Shown here: positions 1-6,662 of the stretch, one piece after another | Layout of the letters: each line of letters opens with the position of its first letter | How positions within the stretch are numbered: the first letter of the stretch is position 1 | From: CAZBEA01 sp964519355 | Lineage (GTDB): Bacteria > Patescibacteriota > Microgenomatia > Levybacterales > GWA1-39-11 | Length of the DNA stretch: 14,633 nt | Assembly (NCBI GenBank): GCA_964519355.1 | Contig: CAZFJW010000033.1 | Span: forward strand, 1 to 14,633 | Direction: 5' to 3' | Notes under the pieces: model-generated | Told to the model about the DNA's origin: nothing | Database searches by the model: none | The model's input: the letters and a program-made list of their open reading frames with translations, nothing else | Position numbers and translations under genes: made by a program

Positions 1-68
1 AATGAAAGAAAAGATAATGTAATTAATATGGATCGGGAATGGGTTTTTAATTTTTCCATGCCTTTCAT
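1..68 (-). CDS. Possible start of a leftward gene, cut by the window edge
   Basis: Reading leftward from an ATG at 68 (with a second in-frame ATG at 59), 22 codons stay open to the window edge. The predicted start has several Lys residues followed by a hydrophobic run (SILITLSFLS), which would suit a signal peptide or a membrane anchor. It would be divergent from the oxidoreductase gene at 246. The open stretch is short enough to occur by chance, and no clear -10 element sits in front of it, so this is only a candidate. Product unknown. Confidence 0.3.
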   Translation of the reverse strand, partial: MKGMEKLKTHSRSILITLSFLS

Positions 69-128
69 AGTACCAAATATTCTGTATTGAGATCAAATTG
101 ATTTACAGGATTTGGGTTTTATTCTTGT

Positions 129-154
129 AATTTTTTTGCGCATGTTAAAAAATT
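129..154. repeat. A/T inverted repeat around TGCGCA
   Basis: Arms AATTTTTT (129-136) and AAAAAATT (147-154) are perfect inverted copies separated by ten bases that include the palindrome TGCGCA (137-142). The arms contain only A and T, so in AT-rich spacer DNA the match may be chance. It lies in the divergent spacer upstream of the promoter at 193-222. It does not have the GC-rich stem plus T-tract of an intrinsic terminator. Confidence 0.3.
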
Positions 155-158
155 ATAT

Positions 159-174
159 TGTATTGGGAAATACA
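159..174. promoter_or_regulatory. 16-base dyad upstream of the first promoter, possible operator
   Basis: TGTATT-GGGA-AATACA is a perfect six-base-arm inverted repeat, 18 bases before the -35 element at 193. Its size and symmetry suit a dimeric helix-turn-helix repressor or activator site. As RNA it would form a hairpin with a GNRA-type loop. No regulator gene is present in the window, and a 6-base dyad in AT-rich DNA can be accidental. Confidence 0.25.
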
Positions 175-192
175 GATTTACCCATATTTTAA

Positions 193-222
193 TTGACAAA
201 ATATCTTTATGAAGAGTATAAT
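193..222 (+). promoter_or_regulatory. Consensus sigma-70-type promoter for the oxidoreductase gene
   Basis: TTGACA (193-198), an 18-base spacer, and TATAAT (217-222) match both housekeeping hexamers exactly. Transcription would start near 229, giving a leader of about 17 bases before the ATG at 246. That leader has no Shine-Dalgarno sequence. This is the strongest two-box promoter in the window. Confidence 0.7.
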
Positions 223-233
223 CCATTCTTTCT

Positions 234-239
234 TATAAG
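234..239 (+). promoter_or_regulatory. Second -10-like element placed for a leaderless start
   Basis: TATAAG (five of six consensus bases) is followed by six bases and then the ATG at 246, so initiation at the usual distance would begin on the A of the start codon. No good -35 matches it. It follows the spacing seen at other genes here, but the consensus promoter just upstream may be the real one. Confidence 0.35.
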
Positions 240-245
240 ATTAAT

Positions 246-2222
246 ATGGGCGCAGAAAATCCAAGTTTTAGGTTTGAAGAACCCCCCAAAAAACCTCAGA
301 TGGGAGAGATTTTTGGGGGAACAGCAGAGATTGCCGGTGAACTGCCGGATATTAAGTCTGGTTTTCAAATAAGTCCTGCAGAAGAGGCTATATTTTTCGG
401 GCAACGGCCCCTTGGTGAAATGCGATTTCAAGCCTCGGAAGGTGAAAAGGAGTCTCGTGAGCAGGGTATGATCGAGGGTTTGGGGTATGGTGTTCAAGGG
501 AGGCTCAATTCAAGGCTTGGGCTCCGAGGGTTAATGGACCTGGAAGGAGAATTTGATGCTGATGCATTTTTTGCAAGAATAAAGGGAACAAGGTCCCCAG
601 AAGTTTTACCAAATGCAGCCGAAGAAGTACCGCAAGATAACACGCCATCTTATGATTCTCCGAATAGTCTTGAAAGAAAGGCTGCAAGGAGAAGACGAGA
701 TAAGTTCAAGACGCCAGCCTTTGAAACATTTTTTCAACAGTTTCAGGCAGATCCTAACTTGCGAAAAAGAATGCATAGTGTTTCAAGTCAAAATTCAAGA
801 TTTCAAGAAGACACAGCTGTGGGATCAGAATTACAAAGAGTATATGCAGGACTTATTGCTGGGATTATGCAGGATAGGGAAATGAGGGGCGAATTTATGC
901 GTGCCATTGATAGATCTGCTGAAATGCAATCAGATGAGTGGAAGAGCAGGCTTAAAAGAGAAAAAGATCTTGTTATTGATAGGGTTGTTGTCGGTGCTGG
1001 AGAGCATGGGGCAATTTTCAACCAGGCTTATTTGGCAGAAAATCCTGATGGTTTTGTAGTTACTTTTGATGCCAAAGACAGGCTGGGCGGGCAATTTCGT
1101 GCTGATAGGGCGCTCTATCGTCTGAATTCACGAGGTCATAGAAAAGAACGCAGAAGTAAAAAGCCGGTTGCTGGAGGAGATGGAAATATTAATACAATTG
1201 GACAATTTGCACCTTCTCAGATGACTGATTGGACGCATCAGGTATACGCAACGAACAAAGACGCGGGAGATCTTGCAGCGATAACCCAATACATATGCGG
1301 TCAAACAGTTCTTGGGTGGAGTTATGTTGATGGGTCAGAGGTAAAACTTGGTAAAAATAAATATCAGGTTTATTTCAGGGACAAAAAAACTGGAAAATTT
1401 CATGCAGTCACAACCCGTTCAATTGTTGATTTGCGAGGGAAAAATGGGACAGATGATTCTTTAGTTCCTGCTGAAGATAAAAGAACGTATGCTGAAAAAG
1501 GATTTTCTCAAGTTATGACTGCTGAGCAATTCATGGCACATTTTGGAAATACTGACAATACATTTCCTATGGATCCCTTCATAGGGAAGAAAGTTGCTGT
1601 TATTGGGGATGGTGATTATGCAGGAATTGCAGTCGAAACACTCACGTGGAATGCGCCTGATGAGGCGTATGGTGCGTCTACTCCACAGTTGGGGATGGCA
1701 AAACGTATACGGTGGCATGGACCAAGAGAAAGAGTCTGTGATGATGTTAAAAATGACAAACGGGCTCGCTATTTTGATATTGTGGATTTCTTCCCTGAAA
1801 CGCAAGATGAATGGACCACTGATGCGGCTCTTATTCAAACAAGAGAGGGGAAAGTTGCCTCAATTACACAAAGGGGTGGTGAAAGAGTGATAGATTATAA
1901 TATTACTGATCCGAGCGATATCGTAATTCTTGCAGTTGGTCCGGAAAAAAGACAAAGAGATATGAGATTTAGAAAATTGGCTTCACAACCAAGTATCTCA
2001 GTCATTTCAAATACAAGAATTTCAAGAAAAGCAATTGTTGCGAACAAAATTCCGAGGGAAGAAATTTATATAAGTGGTCCAGGAGCAAATCTCCCAATTC
2101 CAAGTGATGTCCAAGTGCCTCTAGATCAGAGTCGGGTCGGGGCAAATAGTGTTTCGATTTGGGTAACAGGTGCATCCACCGAGGCACTGGCATTATTACT
2201 TGCACAAAAAGACATCAAATAA
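246..2222 (+). CDS. FAD/NAD(P)-binding oxidoreductase-like protein with long N-terminal extension
   Basis: This 658-residue soluble protein resembles flavin-dependent monooxygenases or pyridine-nucleotide-type oxidoreductases. Residues 245-284 form a dinucleotide-binding fold: GAGEHG at 250-255 fits GxGxxG, and it is followed by an acidic residue (D275) and LGGQF (280-284), like the FAD site of flavin monooxygenases. A second Rossmann segment at 448-470 (IGDGDYAG) would hold NAD(P)H. ILAVGPE near 561-567 resembles the late strand that closes such domains. Residues 1-240 match nothing I recognise; they are charged and low in hydrophobic segments, with an Arg/Lys cluster near 144-155. ATG 246 is the first possible ATG after the in-frame stop at 219-221. 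The gene stands alone, 33 bases before the next, which has its own promoter. The fold call is fairly sure; substrate and reaction are unknown. Confidence 0.75.
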   Translation: MGAENPSFRFEEPPKKPQMGEIFGGTAEIAGELPDIKSGFQISPAEEAIFFGQRPLGEMRFQASEGEKESREQGMIEGLGYGVQGRLNSRLGLRGLMDLEGEFDADAFFARIKGTRSPEVLPNAAEEVPQDNTPSYDSPNSLERKAARRRRDKFKTPAFETFFQQFQADPNLRKRMHSVSSQNSRFQEDTAVGSELQRVYAGLIAGIMQDREMRGEFMRAIDRSAEMQSDEWKSRLKREKDLVIDRVVVGAGEHGAIFNQAYLAENPDGFVVTFDAKDRLGGQFRADRALYRLNSRGHRKERRSKKPVAGGDGNINTIGQFAPSQMTDWTHQVYATNKDAGDLAAITQYICGQTVLGWSYVDGSEVKLGKNKYQVYFRDKKTGKFHAVTTRSIVDLRGKNGTDDSLVPAEDKRTYAEKGFSQVMTAEQFMAHFGNTDNTFPMDPFIGKKVAVIGDGDYAGIAVETLTWNAPDEAYGASTPQLGMAKRIRWHGPRERVCDDVKNDKRARYFDIVDFFPETQDEWTTDAALIQTREGKVASITQRGGERVIDYNITDPSDIVILAVGPEKRQRDMRFRKLASQPSISVISNTRISRKAIVANKIPREEIYISGPGANLPIPSDVQVPLDQSRVGANSVSIWVTGASTEALALLLAQKDIK

Positions 2223-2235
2223 ATTTTTGGAAGTT

Positions 2236-2244
2236 TGGTATAAT
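2236..2244 (+). promoter_or_regulatory. Extended -10 promoter for the CYTH-kinase gene
   Basis: TGGTATAAT is a full extended -10 (TGn plus perfect TATAAT at 2239-2244). Initiation near 2251 would leave about 5 bases before the ATG at 2256, too short for a ribosome-binding site. There is no convincing -35, which an extended -10 can do without. It sits in the 33-base gap after the oxidoreductase gene, so the two genes need not be one transcript. Confidence 0.65.
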
Positions 2245-2255
2245 CCCAATTAGGC

Positions 2256-3977
2256 ATGGGACAAGAGACTCTGACACCGCGACCGCTTGAAATTGAACGA
2301 AAATTTTTACTTGATCATTTCCCAATAAATCTTGAAAATTCTCCCTTTGATTCAATAGAACAAGGATATATTTTTATTTCTGATAGTGAAGAAGTTCGTG
2401 TTCGTCACACAATAAATCCCCTTGGAGAAAGTTCATATATTCTTGCACGAAAAACGGGGTCTGGACTTGTAAGAACGGAAGAAGAGGCGGAAATTCAGCA
2501 GGATGCATTTGATATCTTGTGGGGAATGACTGAGGGAAGAAGAATTAAGAAAAAAAGATATTATGGCACTGAGGCACTGCATCCAGTGACAATTGATCGA
2601 TACGAAGGAGCCCTCGACGGACTTGTCGTTGCCGAAGCTGAATTTAAAAGTGAAGAACAGGCAAGAGAATTCCAGCAGCCGTATTTGACAACACGCGAAG
2701 TAACAGGAGTTAAGGGATATGGAAATCGGGATCTTGCAGTTGACGGAATGCCGCAAGATCAACAGCCCGATCTTTCTGATACTCCTGAAAAAATTCAGTT
2801 GAAATCCGAGAAAATGGCAGAGGTTTTAAGTCGAGTACGATCTCTTGATGCAGAGATTCAGGGATCAAGACCGATACTTATCGGAGTGGGAGGAAGGACA
2901 AGCGCTGGTAAGACCACGGCATTTATTTCAAGTATTCAGAGTGCATTTCCCGGAAGGGTGGGTATTATTTCAACTGACGACAGTGCAAAAGGTGCTGAAT
3001 TCGTTGAGCAGGAAACTCGTGAAGGAAGAGTCGTTAATTATGATCACCCCAACTATTACGACACACCTGATCTTCGAGGAAGAATTGATGGAATAAAACA
3101 AGGTGAAAAAGTAAAGCTTCCCGTATTTAATTTCAAAAAAGGGAAAGGTGAACCTGATGGTGAGCGGGATTATGTGCCAGCTGATATTTTGATTGTTGAA
3201 GGGCTCTATGCACTTTCACCTGATCTGATTGGTTTATATGATATTAAAGCATTTGTTGATATTAGTCTTCATGGAAGTATCATGAGGCGTCTCATGCGTG
3301 ATATTCACAGAACCAATCAGAGTCCCAATGAAATCCTAAGAAATTATCTAGATGTTGTTGAGCCAATGTATCAAGAGTATATTCGTGGTTCTCAAGAAGA
3401 TGCAGAATTTGTAATTGAGAACGAGTATGATCCCGATATTGAATCAGATAGAGCTGGAATGTCAGAACAGCAGGTAAAGTTTAACTCTTCTGTTTCTGAT
3501 AGATCATTTAATTCACTTGGGGCGCAGCTGGTTGCTGTGACAAGGCAAGATGATATTTATTTTGAATTCGATAAAGACACAGGACTTTCAGGTGAATCAT
3601 TAAGAATTAGGCGTGAAGGCGGAGCAAATTTTCTGGGATACAAAGGCCCATTGAAAGAAAGTGCTGCCGGAGTACGAGCACGAAATAAATTTGAGGCCAG
3701 AATTTCTGACGAAGATGCTGATGTGATAATTGCAGCATCGGGCAGAGAAAAAAAGAGAATCTTAAAAAATAGAGAAATACGGGTGGTTGCCGGGATTGAG
3801 ATGATGATAGACACAGTAAAAAAAATTGAAAATGGACAAGAGACAGAATTGGGGAATTTCATTGAATTCCATCTCCCAAATGATACAAGTGAAACTATCG
3901 AGAAAATGCGAGCAATTTGTCAGGCTTTGGGTATTGAGCCCGAAACACAAGTAGATATGTCTTATTCTGAAATGTAA
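2256..3977 (+). CDS. Three-domain CYTH - uridine-kinase-like - CYTH protein
   Basis: This 573-residue soluble protein joins three domains. Residues 10-165 are a CYTH (triphosphate tunnel) domain: the ExExK signature is EIERK at 12-16, with R48/R50, K66, a Glu-rich strand 75-79, and EAEF at 127-130. Residues 205-390 are a P-loop kinase of the uridine kinase/phosphoribulokinase family: Walker A from G213 to T220 (GRTSAGKT), TDD at 240-242, YDHPNYYD at 262-269, IVEG at 313-316, and a basic lid RRLMRDIHR at 344-352. Residues 400-573 look like a second CYTH domain of the CyaB type (ESLRIRR 447-453, a GYKGP strand 461-465, FIEFHL 535-540). CYTH enzymes bind organic or inorganic triphosphates and metal; UK-CYTH fusions are known in plants (TTM1/2). 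In copy two the signature reads EQQVK (404-408), so the central Glu is Gln and that copy may be regulatory or inactive. Substrate unknown. The 3' end overlaps rnhB by 16 bases. Confidence 0.8.
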   Translation: MGQETLTPRPLEIERKFLLDHFPINLENSPFDSIEQGYIFISDSEEVRVRHTINPLGESSYILARKTGSGLVRTEEEAEIQQDAFDILWGMTEGRRIKKKRYYGTEALHPVTIDRYEGALDGLVVAEAEFKSEEQAREFQQPYLTTREVTGVKGYGNRDLAVDGMPQDQQPDLSDTPEKIQLKSEKMAEVLSRVRSLDAEIQGSRPILIGVGGRTSAGKTTAFISSIQSAFPGRVGIISTDDSAKGAEFVEQETREGRVVNYDHPNYYDTPDLRGRIDGIKQGEKVKLPVFNFKKGKGEPDGERDYVPADILIVEGLYALSPDLIGLYDIKAFVDISLHGSIMRRLMRDIHRTNQSPNEILRNYLDVVEPMYQEYIRGSQEDAEFVIENEYDPDIESDRAGMSEQQVKFNSSVSDRSFNSLGAQLVAVTRQDDIYFEFDKDTGLSGESLRIRREGGANFLGYKGPLKESAAGVRARNKFEARISDEDADVIIAASGREKKRILKNREIRVVAGIEMMIDTVKKIENGQETELGNFIEFHLPNDTSETIEKMRAICQALGIEPETQVDMSYSEM

Positions 3978-4618
3978 TTTCGAATAAAATCTTTCCTGTG
4001 ATGAATGGTTTTCCCAAATTTCACAAGCGCTTCTCTGTGAGATGAGGTTCCGTACCCTTTATTTTCTTCCCATTTGTATTCAGGAAACTTTTTTGAGAGT
4101 TCCTCCATGTGTCTATCGCGCGCAACTTTGGCGATAATTGAGGCTGCTGCGATTGTAATACTAAGCCTGTCGCCATGAACAAGTGGAGTTTGGTTTGGAA
4201 ATTCATATTTATCGATTTCGAATGCATCTGTTAGGATGTGGGTTGTATTTGGGGGATTTTCAGCAGCAAGTTTGACAGTCAAAGTACGTGAAGCATACTC
4301 AAATCCTAATTTGCCCGCCTTCCCAACACCGATTTTATTGATATCCTCAACAGATATGCTGGTTACTGTGCAGAAAAGGGCGGTTTTTTTAATATACTCA
4401 GTTAAGACTTCTCGGCGTTTTTTTGATAACAATTTTGAGTCATTAATTCCATTTTGCAATATTTCATCTAATAAATCATTTTGCATATTATTTGGGAAAA
4501 TAACCCCTCCTATATACATCGGCCCTGCAAATGCTCCGCGGCCTACCTCGTCAATGCCTATCACGAATTTATTATCTTTCCAGTGTTTTAACTCATGTAT
4601 AAAAGTGGGAAACGCCAT
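3962..4618 (-). CDS. rnhB: Ribonuclease HII
   Basis: RNase HII cuts the RNA strand of RNA-DNA hybrids and starts removal of single ribonucleotides misincorporated in DNA; it acts in the cytoplasm with Mg2+ or Mn2+. The 218-residue length is normal for the family. Visible signatures are GIDEVGRG at 21-28 with catalytic D23 and E24, a third acidic residue in LTDAFE (D131), the HGD segment at 148-150, AAASIIAKVARD at 157-168 with D168, and GYGT..H at 188-194. The usual K before GD is His here. The ATG at 4618 gives a typical N-terminus. The gene is divergent from the 265-residue gene (42-base spacer) and its last 16 bases overlap the end of the CYTH-kinase gene on the other strand. No terminator separates them. 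Confidence 0.96.
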   Translation of the reverse strand: MAFPTFIHELKHWKDNKFVIGIDEVGRGAFAGPMYIGGVIFPNNMQNDLLDEILQNGINDSKLLSKKRREVLTEYIKKTALFCTVTSISVEDINKIGVGKAGKLGFEYASRTLTVKLAAENPPNTTHILTDAFEIDKYEFPNQTPLVHGDRLSITIAAASIIAKVARDRHMEELSKKFPEYKWEENKGYGTSSHREALVKFGKTIHHRKDFIRNYISE

Positions 4619-4629
4619 ATTACTGATTT

Positions 4630-4649
4630 ATTCTAACGTTTATATTATA
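4630..4649 (-). promoter_or_regulatory. Candidate -10 elements for rnhB
   Basis: On the minus strand, TAGAAT (4635-4630) would start transcription near 4623, five bases before the ATG at 4618. A perfect TATAAT (4649-4644) would start near 4637, with a leader of about 19 bases. The second element overlaps the plus-strand TATAAT of the divergent gene, because ATTATAAT at 4644-4651 is self-complementary. Which one works cannot be decided by reading; neither leader has a Shine-Dalgarno sequence. Confidence 0.45.
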
Positions 4650-4651
4650 AT
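4646..4651 (+). promoter_or_regulatory. -10 element for the 265-residue gene
   Basis: A perfect TATAAT ends nine bases before the ATG at 4661, predicting initiation near 4658 and a leader of about three bases. A weak -35 (CTGATT, 4623-4628, three of six) sits 17 bases upstream. An ATG at 4656 is followed by a stop after one codon, so 4661 is the start. Confidence 0.55.
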
Positions 4652-4660
4652 CCACATGAA

Positions 4661-5458
4661 ATGAATAAGATTGAAATGTTGTCAGCTGATCCTGGATTTT
4701 TTGCCAGATGCGATGCCCTGACCGATATGGAACATCAAGCGCCTGCGTTAAGTGTTGCAGACATTTTTGTAAGATCTGGGGTGGAGATGATATTGGATTG
4801 GGAACGGTGGAGTGACGGCGGCAGGGTACGCGGGAGAGGTGAATATATTTCAAAGCAAAAGCAACTAGGTATGGGTCTGTCTGCTGTTACTGTCGGATCG
4901 TCTATAAGGCAGATTTACGATACAATTGTTTCCGGTGAATTCGATCCATCTTTTTTTGTAGATGATATTAATCGCAGACTTGTTGATTCTCGTTGGCATA
5001 TTATGAATCCTGAATGGTTTGCAACCCTTGGAACTGAGAGGCTTGGGCGAGCACAATTACTTGAAATGGCACAAGAAGCAGATATTGATCCGACATTTGC
5101 GACACATCTGCGAAATCCCAGACTATTACCAAGGTTGTTTAACAAATTATTCAATGAAACAAATATTAATAGGTATGTAGTGCCTGCAATAGACAGATAT
5201 CAAGATCTTGCATGGCAAGTAGCATACCCCAGAACTACTGAATATACAAATAAAGGAGACCAGGCAAAATTTCTTGAAGGAATAGATAATATTATTTGGA
5301 ATACAGAAGACATAATTGATGATAGGGTTTATGAGCGGTACCAGCATGAAGAGCAAGTGCGCCAGAGTTCTATTGGCTGGAGTCAGGATGATGGTTCACG
5401 AAGGGTATTTCTTATTCGTGATGGAAAATACACTGAGCCCTCTTTGTCAGGATTTTGA
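4661..5458 (+). CDS. Unrecognised 265-residue soluble protein
   Basis: I do not recognise a family. The protein is hydrophilic, has no signal peptide or membrane segment, and is rich in Arg, Asp, Glu and Trp (WERW near residues 47-50, SRWH, PEWF, GWS). Short predicted helices dominate, and the C-terminal third has acidic stretches (NTEDIIDDRVYERYQHEEQ). No Walker, zinc-binding or catalytic motif stands out. It has its own near-leaderless promoter and is followed after 48 bases by the GlpX-like gene in the same direction, so the two might be functionally linked, but a separate -10 precedes that gene. The long open frame, the promoter and the coding-like composition support a real gene; function unknown. 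Confidence 0.7.
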   Translation: MNKIEMLSADPGFFARCDALTDMEHQAPALSVADIFVRSGVEMILDWERWSDGGRVRGRGEYISKQKQLGMGLSAVTVGSSIRQIYDTIVSGEFDPSFFVDDINRRLVDSRWHIMNPEWFATLGTERLGRAQLLEMAQEADIDPTFATHLRNPRLLPRLFNKLFNETNINRYVVPAIDRYQDLAWQVAYPRTTEYTNKGDQAKFLEGIDNIIWNTEDIIDDRVYERYQHEEQVRQSSIGWSQDDGSRRVFLIRDGKYTEPSLSGF

Positions 5459-5472
5459 CTTGAGAAAGTCAA
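5455..5472 (+). other. Hairpin overlapping the stop codon of the 265-residue gene
   Basis: TTGACTT-GAGA-AAGTCAA forms a perfect seven-base-pair stem with a GNRA-type tetraloop, and it contains the TGA stop (5456-5458). No T-tract follows, so it is not a standard intrinsic terminator. It could protect the 3' end of the upstream mRNA or pause RNA polymerase just before the next promoter. It may also be chance. Confidence 0.4.
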
Positions 5473-5493
5473 GATTAGGCTGAATTGATAGGA

Positions 5494-5499
5494 TATTAT
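5494..5499 (+). promoter_or_regulatory. -10 element for the GlpX-like gene
   Basis: TATTAT (five of six) ends seven bases before the ATG at 5507, so initiation near 5506 would give a leader of about one base. No clear -35 at 16-18 bases upstream. No Shine-Dalgarno precedes the start. Confidence 0.45.
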
Positions 5500-5506
5500 T
5501 GTCGTT

Positions 5507-6661
5507 ATGGCTGCAATACAAGAAATGGGGTACAACATTCCACGACCCCATCTCGAACTTCTTTCAAGGCGTGAACTGGCAGGGCTCTTTCCCGAGGTGG
5601 GAAGAGTTCGTAATGCATGGGAATTTATGGCTGCAGGAATCGCAGTTGAAGCAAAAATGGAAGCGTTTCATGCAGGGACTCCTAAAATGGCCGCAGAGCG
5701 TGGTGAAGACCCAAAACTTTTTAAAGATAATCTCATTTGGACACTTGATGGATTTGCTGCTGAAAGACTTGCTCGTGGATTTGAACTTACAGATTGGAGA
5801 ACATATGTCGAAAGCTGCGAGGGGCATAAAGAGAAAAAGGCGGCAAAATTAGGAAGAGAACCTAAAATGCTTAGGGGTTATTATGGAAATGAATCAAAAT
5901 ATGAGATCGATGTGGATCTTGATCCAATCGAGGGGACAGATGCAACAGCCGATAACATGCCAGGGGGAATGGTTTTCGGCGCGATTAGCACACCTCGAGG
6001 TATTATGAGTACTCCCAAAGACGAAGTAGCATTCGGTGGCAATGGTGAAGACATTGATTATATGGATAAATTATTCGCTCCACCACGTCTTGCAGGAGAG
6101 ATTTCACTTGAACAATCACCTTTTGAAAATCTTGTTATTGCTCAAAAGGTATACGGAATAGATCCAGCAAACATCGTCGTAACCTACCTTAATAGACCAC
6201 GAAATCAAGATATAATCGATGCAATTCGTGAGTTTGGTGCAACAGGTAACCCAATAAATGCTGGAGATTTGGCACCGGGACTTCGGGCTTCTCGTGAACC
6301 AGCTAAAGACGGAAAACTGCATCTGCTGAGAGGAATTGGTGGGTTACAAGAAGGTGTTGGTGTTGCAGCTGCTGGGAAGGCGTGGGGATCAGTTGCTGAA
6401 GGAAGAATTGTGAGAGTTAGGAAAGATGGAGACAGAGAATTATATATTCCAGACCAAAAGGTTTTAACTGTTAATGATCTTATTCCTGGGGAAGCAGATC
6501 ATTCTTTGGCTATTTTTGCTGCAATTACTGATATTCCCGAATTTGGAATGAGAGGTGTCGATTTTGATAGACATACTGTCATGACTTTTGCTGTAGACCA
6601 GAATGATGAACGCGGATTTAGAATTAATGAAATGGACTACAGAGAACTCCTTGCCGCATAA
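5507..6661 (+). CDS. Divergent GlpX-type (class II) fructose-1,6-bisphosphatase-like protein
   Basis: The class II FBPase family removes the 1-phosphate of fructose 1,6-bisphosphate (some also sedoheptulose 1,7-bisphosphate) for gluconeogenesis and sugar-phosphate synthesis. Family marks seen in this 384-residue protein: DLDPIEGT at 137-144 (metal-binding D139 and E142) followed by a Thr-Ala and MPGG segment (146-154); GIGGLQEGV at 276-284, matching the family GGTPEGV loop with its metal-binding Glu (E282); AIREFGATGNPINAGD (239-254), like the nucleotide- or sugar-phosphate loop; and a late HSLAIFAAITD segment. Odd points: the usual N-terminal metal Asp region (G.GDKNAAD) and the IGEGE motif are not recognisable; the nearest equivalent is ESCEGHKE at 102-109. 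The length exceeds the usual 320-340 residues. It may therefore be a phosphatase with a shifted substrate or a weakened active site. It ends one base before the convergent nucleotidyltransferase gene. Confidence 0.72.
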   Translation: MAAIQEMGYNIPRPHLELLSRRELAGLFPEVGRVRNAWEFMAAGIAVEAKMEAFHAGTPKMAAERGEDPKLFKDNLIWTLDGFAAERLARGFELTDWRTYVESCEGHKEKKAAKLGREPKMLRGYYGNESKYEIDVDLDPIEGTDATADNMPGGMVFGAISTPRGIMSTPKDEVAFGGNGEDIDYMDKLFAPPRLAGEISLEQSPFENLVIAQKVYGIDPANIVVTYLNRPRNQDIIDAIREFGATGNPINAGDLAPGLRASREPAKDGKLHLLRGIGGLQEGVGVAAAGKAWGSVAEGRIVRVRKDGDRELYIPDQKVLTVNDLIPGEADHSLAIFAAITDIPEFGMRGVDFDRHTVMTFAVDQNDERGFRINEMDYRELLAA

Positions 6662-6662
6662 A

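Noticed and set aside
129..154. Intrinsic terminator from the A/T inverted repeat
   Set aside because: The stem is only A-T pairs, so it would be too weak, and no upstream plus-strand gene ends here.
207..497. Minus-strand open frame (96 codons) opposite the start of the oxidoreductase gene
   Set aside because: It overlaps the strong plus-strand promoter and the coding start. The sequence looks like a shadow of the other strand.
4236..4664. Plus-strand open frame (142 codons) opposite rnhB
   Set aside because: It lies antisense to a gene with all RNase HII motifs and has no independent support.
2256..5507. Calvin-cycle-like pairing of a phosphoribulokinase-family kinase with a GlpX bisphosphatase
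   Set aside because: The kinase looks more like uridine kinase than phosphoribulokinase, the two genes are separated by rnhB on the other strand, and there is no RuBisCO or other pathway gene here.
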